NCBI GenBank assembly: GCA_003452655.1
Contig: DMNR01000137.1
Span: 2,452-14,231, forward strand
Source of the DNA: Actinomycetota bacterium
GTDB lineage: Bacteria > Actinomycetota > Actinomycetes > S36-B12 > UBA10799
Length of the DNA: 11,780 nucleotides
Direction: 5' to 3'
Made by a program: the position numbers and the translations under genes. Shown here piece after piece: positions 6,894 through 11,780 of this stretch. The notes below the pieces were generated by a model. That model ran no database searches. It saw only the letters and a list, made by a program, of their open reading frames with translations, and had not been told where the DNA came from. The stretch's first letter is position 1; each line of letters opens with the position of its first letter.

Positions 6894-7358
6894 TCAGTAC
6901 TCACCCTTGATCACGAAGTAGGAACCACGGATCGTCCCGGCGAGTTTGGACTTCTGCCGGGCGAACTTGAATCGGGAAGCGAGTTCAGGAGGAACTTCCA
7001 TGCCATCGGAGAGCTTGAACCCAACTGCCCGCTTACCGGACTCCTCGAGGGTGTAGAGAACATTGATCGAAAGCCCGTTGTCGTAGAACACATACGTCCA
7101 CTGAATACCGTCGACGGTAAACCTTGTGGCCTCAAGCGGCTTGGCCTCGATCACGATGTCGCGCTCCTCCTTGAGGATGCGGGCAACATGCGCAATCTCG
7201 TCCTGAGCCTGCGCTGCAGGTTCGACCGTGAACACATGGTCGTACTTGTTCTTGAAGTACCGCGCCTCGTTCGCACGTAGACCCGCCAACGCGTCGGCGA
7301 CTGGCGAGGATTCAAGCCCCTCGGTTGAAACGGTTTGAAAGTCAACTTCGGTTGCCAC
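6894..7358 (-). CDS. Hypothetical protein, 154 aa, family not recognised
   Basis: A soluble, charged protein with no signal peptide. A helical region around residues 18-75 (DALAGLRANEARYFKNKYDH, then AQDEIAHVARILKEERD) is followed by an alternating-strand region with FTVDGIQWTYVFYDN, INVLYTLEESGKRAVGF and RGSYFVIKGEY. I cannot assign a domain. The frame is open to 7466, but the start is taken as the GTG at 7358. AGAGGAG lies 6 nt upstream of it, the strongest ribosome-binding site in this part of the window, and the residues upstream look non-coding. It diverges from the amidohydrolase gene. The TGA stop is followed in the same frame by a small membrane ORF. Confidence 0.75.
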   Translation of the reverse strand: MATEVDFQTVSTEGLESSPVADALAGLRANEARYFKNKYDHVFTVEPAAQAQDEIAHVARILKEERDIVIEAKPLEATRFTVDGIQWTYVFYDNGLSINVLYTLEESGKRAVGFKLSDGMEVPPELASRFKFARQKSKLAGTIRGSYFVIKGEY

Positions 7359-7408
7359 GCTTAACTCCTCTTTCGGTCTACATCGATTCACAAATGATCT
7401 AACCCTAA

Positions 7409-7419
7409 TGAACTGTTCA
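7409..7419. promoter_or_regulatory. Dyad TGAAC-T-GTTCA overlapping a possible -35 of the hypothetical gene
   Basis: This perfect 11-bp dyad lies about 50 nt upstream of the 154-aa gene. On the minus strand it contains TTGAAC, a fair -35 match, with T/A-rich DNA (TTAGGGTTAGATCATT) after it, though no -10 hexamer at ideal spacing stands out. It resembles a small repressor site. It does not have the GAAC-N4-GTTC spacing of an actinobacterial/Bacillus LexA box. Confidence 0.3.
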
Positions 7420-7459
7420 ACGGCTAACGGCACCGCGTAAGGCATAGGCGCTCGGCAAT

Positions 7460-7488
7460 TTGACACCCCAAGGGCGCGAGAACATCAT
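7460..7488 (+). promoter_or_regulatory. Candidate promoter of the amidohydrolase gene
   Basis: TTGACA (7460-7465) is a consensus -35. After a 17-nt spacer, CATCAT (7483-7488) matches the -10 consensus at four of six positions. The predicted leader to the GTG at 7578 is about 80 nt. Confidence 0.45.
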
Positions 7489-7577
7489 GACCGCAATGGC
7501 CATCAGGCCTACCTTCTACGTGCCACCAAAAAGTGCAGCAGGCCTGCGCGATCACTCCCCTCGAGAGGACCACGACT

Positions 7578-8879
7578 GTGTCCGTAGCTACCCCGGCACC
7601 AAACGACGCTATCTGGTTCAAAGATGTCGTTGTCTTTGACAGTCGCAACGCCAAGCTCACCGATGTCTCCCAGGTGCTCGTCAAAGATGGCCTCATACAG
7701 AGTGTGACTCCGGGCCCCGCGGCACCTGCGGGCAGCCAGGGCGCGACCGTCATCGACGGCACCGGACGCACTCTCATTCCAGGTCTCATCGACATGCACG
7801 CTCACTCGATGTTCGGAACGATCCCCGTGGCGGACGCCATGCAGTGCGACATCGGATATCTCCACATCAATGCGGCCGCCGGTGCAGAAGAGACCCTCAG
7901 GCGGGGCTTCACAACGTTGCGTGATGCGGGCGGACCAAGCTTCGGCCTCAAGCGTGCCATCGACTCCGGCGTCGTACCCGGGCCACGAATCTTCCCGTCC
8001 GGTGCGTTCATCTCACAGTCCGGCGGTCACGGCGACTTCCGCATGCCCTACGAAACACCTCGCGGAGTCTGCGGTCATCTCTCCCACGTGGAACTCATGG
8101 GCTCGTCCGTCCTAGCCGACGGAGTCCCCGAGGTCCTGCGGGGAGTGCGCGAACAACTCATGCACGGGGCCAGCCAGGTCAAGGTGATGGCAGGCGGCGG
8201 CGTGGCATCAAGCTACGACCCACTCGACGTCACCCAGTACACGCTCGACGAAATGCGCGCGGCCGTCGAGTGCGCGGAGAACTTCGGTACGTATGTGATG
8301 GTTCACGCCTATACGCCGCGCGCGATCCGGCAGGCGCTCGAGGCCGGAGTGCGCAGCATCGAGCACGGTCAGCTACTTGACGAAGAAACAGTCGAACTCA
8401 TCGCAAAGAAGGACGCATGGTGGAGCCTGCAGCCCTTCCTCGACGACGACGACATGGTCCCCGAGCCCAACCCCGTCAATCAACGCAAGGCCTTGGATGT
8501 CGCGGCGGGCACCGACCGCGCCTACGCGATGGCCAAGAAGCTCGGCATCAAGGTGGCGTGGGGTACCGACACCCTCTTCAGCCCAGATCTGGCCACACGC
8601 CAGGGCGAGCAGCTAGCGAAGATGGTTCGCTGGTACACGCCCGCGGAGGTGCTGAGCATGGGCACGTTCCAGAATGCGCAACTGCTCGCGATGTCAGGGC
8701 CGCGCAATCCCTACCCCGGCACGCTGGGTGTGGTGGAAGACGGCGCGATGGCCGACTTGGTGCTCATCCAGGGCAACCCCTTGGACGACATCACCCTCAT
8801 TCAGCAGTCCGAGACTGCGATGGTCGTCATCATGAAGGACGGAGACGTCGTTAAGAACACTCTGCCGGCCACGGCGTGA
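7578..8879 (+). CDS. Metal-dependent amidohydrolase (imidazolonepropionase-like / prolidase-type)
   Basis: A 433-residue hydrolase of the amidohydrolase superfamily. An N-terminal beta-sandwich part (VVVFDSRNAKL, VLVKDGLIQSV) and TLIPGLIDMHAH precede the TIM barrel. Metal ligands can be placed: His74 and His76 (HAH), Lys202 in QVKVMAGGG (the carbamylated lysine type), His242 (MVHAY), His262 (SIEHGQ) and Asp330 (WGTDTLF). A closing GAMADLVLIQGNPLDDI is also typical. The closest known functional group is the Xaa-Pro dipeptidase/arginine-carboxypeptidase-like branch, so a dipeptide or N-acyl amino acid is a likely substrate, which is inference. There is no signal peptide, so it is probably cytosolic. 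The frame opens at 7533, but I chose the GTG at 7578, with GAGAGG 9 nt upstream. It converges on the glutaminase gene. Confidence 0.9.
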   Translation: MSVATPAPNDAIWFKDVVVFDSRNAKLTDVSQVLVKDGLIQSVTPGPAAPAGSQGATVIDGTGRTLIPGLIDMHAHSMFGTIPVADAMQCDIGYLHINAAAGAEETLRRGFTTLRDAGGPSFGLKRAIDSGVVPGPRIFPSGAFISQSGGHGDFRMPYETPRGVCGHLSHVELMGSSVLADGVPEVLRGVREQLMHGASQVKVMAGGGVASSYDPLDVTQYTLDEMRAAVECAENFGTYVMVHAYTPRAIRQALEAGVRSIEHGQLLDEETVELIAKKDAWWSLQPFLDDDDMVPEPNPVNQRKALDVAAGTDRAYAMAKKLGIKVAWGTDTLFSPDLATRQGEQLAKMVRWYTPAEVLSMGTFQNAQLLAMSGPRNPYPGTLGVVEDGAMADLVLIQGNPLDDITLIQQSETAMVVIMKDGDVVKNTLPATA

Positions 8880-8952
8880 AGCTCCTAGCACGTCGAAGGC
8901 GAATGTGATGGCCGCGATCAACGTTGCCTCACTGCTGAAGCTACGCTCGTGA

Positions 8953-8967
8953 GTAAGAATCTCTTAC
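8953..8967. terminator. Small A/T-rich hairpin in the convergent gap
   Basis: GTAAGA (8953-8958) and TCTTAC (8962-8967) pair perfectly around a 3-nt loop. It sits at the stop codon of the glutaminase (minus strand) and about 75 nt after the amidohydrolase stop. It might end transcription from both sides, but the stem is short and weak and no T-run follows. The rest of the 84-nt gap shows nothing else. Confidence 0.25.
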
Positions 8968-10241
8968 CCATTCAGACCAGAGGGATCAACGATCTCGAAC
9001 TCGATTCCGATCTCGGCTGCCCGCTGGGCGGACAGGCGTAGGAGCGTCGCCGAAACCGGACGCAGCCGACTCACCGCCGAGAGGTCGATGGTGACGTGGC
9101 GGGGTGGTTGGGGTCGCTGCAGGGACTCACGCAGGTCGGTGACAATTTGTTCGGTCGCCACGAAGTCCAGATCGCCTCGAAGTCGGATGGTGACGTGCTC
9201 ATCGTGCTCACCACTCACCTCAATCCCGGCCACCGGACTCGCCGGGGTATCCGGGTGCCGCAGCACATGGAAGCCATAGTCATTACTGAGCAGCTTCAGC
9301 GCAGCCACGCCGCGAGCACTGTTACCTGCGGCATCCAGCGGCGGGCTGAAGACACCGACGCCGAACAGACCAGGCTTCAATGCGACGATGCCTCCTCCCA
9401 CTCCGGACTTGGCGGGGATACCAACTTCGAGCTGCCACTGCCCGGAGCGGTCGTACATTCCGCAGCTGTTCATCACACTCATCGCGTGGCGCGCGGCAGT
9501 CGGGCTGACCACTTGCTCGCCTGTCACCGGGTTACGCCCGTCGTTAGCAAGGGTCGAGCCCATGACTGCCAGATCGGCCGCGGTCACCAGCAGCGAACAC
9601 TGCTGGAAGTACACGGTGACCGCGTCGTCGACTGAGCGCGGCAAGACTCCGGTGGCTAGGGCCAGGTTGGCCAACGCGCGGTTGCGATGTCCGGTCGCGT
9701 ACTCCGAGGCGAACACCCCTTCCGAGAAGCCGAGCGGATGCCCAGCAAACGCCGAAAGCACCTTGCGAATCGCGGTGAACCTCGCCTCCGGATCAGCTCC
9801 GGGAATCAACGCCGACGTGACGATGGCGCCCGCGTTGATCATCGGGTTTTGTGGGCGTCCTCGCGCGTCCATACTGATCGCGTTGAAGGGTTCGCCGCTC
9901 GGTTCATACCCGACGTGGCGGTGCACCTCTTCCAACCCGAGCTGGTCGACAGCCATTGCGTAGACGAAGGCCTTCGAGATCGACTGAATGGTGAACTCGT
10001 GGTCGCAATCACCTGCTCGATACACACGGCCACGAACGCTCACCAACGCGATGCCATTCGCACCTGGATCGGCGGTGGCTAGCTCAGGGATGTAGTCAGC
10101 GACTACCCCGGGTTCACAACTTCTGGTCTGCTCCAAGACTCGGTGCAGCGTTTCTTCCACTGGACTGCGGAGCTCCCCAGCCTGGATCGAATCGGAGTGA
10201 TGGGCATGTGGGGGTATGGCGTCCGAATTCATCCCGGACAT
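8964..10241 (-). CDS. glsA: Glutaminase with C-terminal STAS domain
   Basis: The first 330 residues or so are a serine-dependent glutaminase, which converts glutamine to glutamate and ammonia in the cytosol. Every active-site residue known from E. coli YbaS is present with a constant offset: Ser87 and Lys90 (QSISK), Asn136 (NAGAI), Glu180 (SEYAT), Asn187, Tyr211, Tyr263 (GMYD) and Val281 (KSGVGGG). A STAS domain follows at about 337-420 (VTIRLRGDLDF, then VTIDLSAVSRL), making 425 aa against about 310 for the single-domain enzyme. In the STAS domain the usual D-S-S-G turn reads R-P-V-S, so the phosphorylatable serine is missing. The start is uncertain: ATG at 10241 or 10232, or TTG at 10286, none with a clear ribosome-binding site. 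I took the upstream ATG. No glutamate antiporter gene (GadC type) is adjacent, so a role in acid resistance is not shown. Confidence 0.92.
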   Translation of the reverse strand: MSGMNSDAIPPHAHHSDSIQAGELRSPVEETLHRVLEQTRSCEPGVVADYIPELATADPGANGIALVSVRGRVYRAGDCDHEFTIQSISKAFVYAMAVDQLGLEEVHRHVGYEPSGEPFNAISMDARGRPQNPMINAGAIVTSALIPGADPEARFTAIRKVLSAFAGHPLGFSEGVFASEYATGHRNRALANLALATGVLPRSVDDAVTVYFQQCSLLVTAADLAVMGSTLANDGRNPVTGEQVVSPTAARHAMSVMNSCGMYDRSGQWQLEVGIPAKSGVGGGIVALKPGLFGVGVFSPPLDAAGNSARGVAALKLLSNDYGFHVLRHPDTPASPVAGIEVSGEHDEHVTIRLRGDLDFVATEQIVTDLRESLQRPQPPRHVTIDLSAVSRLRPVSATLLRLSAQRAAEIGIEFEIVDPSGLNG

Positions 10242-10343
10242 CGTGGCACTGCGGGTCGTGTGACGACCACTTGAGCCACTCGGCAATCCGAAACGGACTC
10301 GTCGGATGGGGCCCTCACACCGTGCTACTTCCGCTCAGCGCCT

Positions 10344-10371
10344 GTCGCCCAACCTCCCGGGACGCGGCGAC
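10344..10371. repeat. Inverted repeat in the glutaminase leader region
   Basis: GTCGCC (10344-10349) and GGCGAC (10366-10371) pair around a 16-nt loop that itself holds the palindrome TCCCGGGA (10355-10362). It lies about 105 nt upstream of the glutaminase start on the opposite side from the FUSC-like gene. It could be leader RNA structure for glsA. In GC-rich DNA a 6-bp stem is weak evidence. Confidence 0.25.
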
Positions 10372-10409
10372 TTCGGTCGTTGCCCACCGATGCCGCCCCC
10401 GGGTGCATC

Positions 10410-10447
10410 CTAGAACTGATTGCCCGCTCCGGGGCCTGGAGTTCTAG
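10410..10447. promoter_or_regulatory. Inverted repeat CTAGAACT-N22-AGTTCTAG in a divergent promoter region
   Basis: Two exact 8-bp arms (10410-10417 and 10440-10447) have centres 30 bp apart, about three helical turns. An inner GCCC/GGGC pairing (10422-10425 with 10432-10435) may add a second stem. The element lies between the divergent glutaminase and FUSC-like genes, about 70 nt before the latter, so a terminator is unlikely and a paired operator is more plausible. The remainder of the 275-nt gap (10242-10516) holds no convincing ORF, and I could not place -35/-10 boxes with confidence. Confidence 0.4.
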
Positions 10448-10516
10448 CTCGTCGCCCCGCCGCAACCACAGTTCGCTCGACCACTATCAAGCAAGATCAT
10501 CTGCCACACTGAGTCC

Positions 10517-11605
10517 ATGTCGAACGACCCGGAAAGCGTGACTAAGGCGCCGAAGCCCCCAAAAAAGCGTGCGGTCAAGCGGGACATATTCGTCGTCGTC
10601 TTGATCATCCTGATTGTGCTTCCCACGATTCCGTTGTCGCTAACTTCGCTCGGACCGATTGGGTCAGGCGCTGGCATGCTCGGGACCGTCATTGCGGTCA
10701 TGGCAGTTCGCACATTTGGTTTGGCAAAGGGTGCCTTAGTGTCTTTATTTGGGGCGCTCGTATTGAGCTTTGCACCACTCGGGCTGAACTACCCGGCTAT
10801 GGGGACCATGCTCATGGTGATCTTGGGTTGCATCTGCGGATTGGCGACTTACCAGGGGAAAGAATCACCGTTCGTCATGTTGAGCTTGTTCGTCGGGATC
10901 ACGATGGTCATGCCCAATCCATTGACGGTGGACCAGCTCGACCACGGCGTTACCGTGACCTCTGACTACATCCTGGTGCTGACCGGGTTGATGCTGCTGT
11001 CTGCAGTTTGGGGGTTCTTGCTTGGGTGGCTGCTGCTGAAGAAGCTGCCGAGCGGGCCAGTGGTGCCGGTCCAGCGAGAAATCGCCATGACCTACGGAGC
11101 CACTCTTGCACTGCTCGGCGGTCTGGCGGCTGCCGTTGTGCTCACGTGGTTTCCGAATACCGCAGCCGGCTGGGTCATCCTCACGGTTTACGTCATCGTC
11201 GTTCCCAGAGCTGTTGACGACAAGATCGTTCACGAGATGCGAGTCAAGGCAGTGCACCGCGTCGTGGGAACCATCGTCGGAGTAGCAATTGCCGGTGCAA
11301 TCGCGACGGTAATCCGCCATCAAATTCCGCTGATCCTGCTCGGAATCATCTGCCTGGTAGTTGCACTGGAATTCAGGGTCGCAGGCAGGCCGTACTGGCA
11401 GTACGTCATCTTCCTCACGCCAGGTGTTGTATTCCTCACGGGATATGGAATGGAGGCTGATCAGTTCGGCTTTACACGTCTGATCTGCACCATCATCGGG
11501 GTCCTCGTCTCACTGGCCGCGCTCGAGCTCATCCGGCGCTACACAATCCCTTGGATCCTGCGATCAAAGGAACGAGAAGCGGCGGACATCGCTCAACGGG
11601 CCTAA
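10517..11605 (+). CDS. FUSC-like integral membrane protein (aromatic acid exporter/YccS-type family)
   Basis: A 362-residue membrane protein. A lysine/proline-rich cytosolic N-terminus (residues 1-22) is followed by about five to six hydrophobic segments up to residue 174, a short basic loop (LLKKLPSGPVVPVQREIA), and a second set from about 191 to 348. The segment KAVHRVVGTIVGVAIAGAI (244-262) is the characteristic FUSC motif, a basic loop running into a glycine-rich helix. The family includes fusaric-acid resistance proteins, AaeB aromatic-acid exporters and YccS. These are usually 600-700 residues with a long cytosolic domain, so this is a short form consisting mainly of membrane segments. 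An export role is inferred and the substrate is unknown. The start is the ATG at 10517, with only weak ribosome-binding potential. It diverges from the glutaminase gene. Confidence 0.75.
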   Translation: MSNDPESVTKAPKPPKKRAVKRDIFVVVLIILIVLPTIPLSLTSLGPIGSGAGMLGTVIAVMAVRTFGLAKGALVSLFGALVLSFAPLGLNYPAMGTMLMVILGCICGLATYQGKESPFVMLSLFVGITMVMPNPLTVDQLDHGVTVTSDYILVLTGLMLLSAVWGFLLGWLLLKKLPSGPVVPVQREIAMTYGATLALLGGLAAAVVLTWFPNTAAGWVILTVYVIVVPRAVDDKIVHEMRVKAVHRVVGTIVGVAIAGAIATVIRHQIPLILLGIICLVVALEFRVAGRPYWQYVIFLTPGVVFLTGYGMEADQFGFTRLICTIIGVLVSLAALELIRRYTIPWILRSKEREAADIAQRA

Positions 11606-11679
11606 CACCGGCAGGAGCAACCGAACGGGCAATCAACGATTGGCGAGCGCGTCAGAATGACTGAACGGAGAATCCCTGC

Positions 11680-11780
11680 TCAGGCGATCGTGCTCTCCAC
11701 GTCGCCCTGAGCCATCGCAATTTGTTCCTTCGTTTGTTGCGCCTTGCCACGCAGGACGTACGCGAATCCAACAGCGAGCA
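11680..11780 (-). CDS. C-terminal end of an unidentified membrane-linked protein (cut by the window edge)
   Basis: The minus-strand frame ending at the TGA 11682-11680 is open to the right edge (about 32 codons). It reads LAVGFAYVLRGKAQQTKEQ, then IAMAQGDVESTIA: the end of a hydrophobic segment, a basic stop-transfer-like RGKAQQTK, and a short polar tail. This suggests a protein whose last helix is near its C-terminus. The convergent FUSC-like gene ends 74 nt away, with only a 5-bp CAATC/GATTG hairpin (11630-11642) between. The stretch is too short to name a family. Confidence 0.5.
   Translation of the reverse strand, partial: LAVGFAYVLRGKAQQTKEQIAMAQGDVESTIA

Noticed and set aside
6693..7280. 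Plus-strand open frame of 195 codons
   Set aside because: It runs antisense to the small membrane ORF and the 154-aa gene, with shadow-like composition. The minus-strand gene has a strong ribosome-binding site.
8908..8952. 14-codon ATG frame in the amidohydrolase-glutaminase gap
   Set aside because: It has no ribosome-binding site and is too short to distinguish from chance.
9096..9635. Plus-strand open frame of 179 codons, with another from 9388
   Set aside because: Both are antisense to the glutaminase-STAS gene, which has a complete set of active-site residues.
10208..10447. Plus-strand open frame of 79 codons between the glutaminase and FUSC-like genes
   Set aside because: Its composition looks non-coding, it overlaps the start of the glutaminase, and its stop falls inside the inverted repeat.
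11630..11642. CAATC-AAC-GATTG hairpin as a terminator after the FUSC-like gene
   Set aside because: A 5-bp stem without a T-run is too weak to call.

Overview
The window is ordinary chromosomal DNA of a high-GC bacterium, most likely an actinobacterium. Reasons: moderately high GC with G/C-biased third codon positions, several GTG starts, start codons with weak or no Shine-Dalgarno sequence (possible leaderless transcripts), and a glutaminase fused to a STAS domain. I see no rRNA, tRNA, CRISPR array, insertion sequence, phage gene or recognisable defence cassette.

Left part (1-4000, all minus strand): a sulfate-assimilation operon read right to left. It encodes an SLC13-type permease with two RCK_C (TrkA_C) domains, then cysD, then cysN, which runs off the left edge. 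cysD and cysN abut exactly (TAA followed at once by ATG), and cysD begins at or just beyond the permease stop. Together they would import sulfate and activate it to APS. The last visible residues of CysN look like the linker to a fused APS-kinase (CysC) domain outside the window.

Middle part (4127-6621): a minus-strand pair of a DUF2071/YqjF-like protein and a DCC-family (DUF393) thiol-disulfide protein, 2 nt apart. Upstream of it lies a minus-strand NADPH-dependent FMN reductase, and divergent from that a GNAT acetyltransferase. The gap between the reductase and the acetyltransferase carries a perfect inverted repeat, AACCGC-N5-GCGGTT, that could be a shared operator.

Right-middle part (6622-8879): a convergent intergenic hairpin, then a minus-strand protein of unknown family (154 aa). 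It is followed in the same reading frame, beyond its TGA stop, by a small two-helix membrane ORF. A divergent plus-strand gene encodes an imidazolonepropionase/prolidase-type amidohydrolase with all metal ligands present.

Right part (8964-11780): a minus-strand class-A-type (serine-dependent) glutaminase with a C-terminal STAS domain whose phosphorylation site looks degenerate. A 275-nt upstream region contains a long-armed inverted repeat. Next come a plus-strand FUSC-like membrane protein and the C-terminal tail of an unidentified minus-strand protein at the right edge.

The least explained items are the in-frame soluble-protein/TGA/membrane-ORF arrangement at 6669-7358, the DCC-DUF2071 pair, and the inverted repeats in the three divergent promoter regions. 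None of these amounts to proof of a new system.
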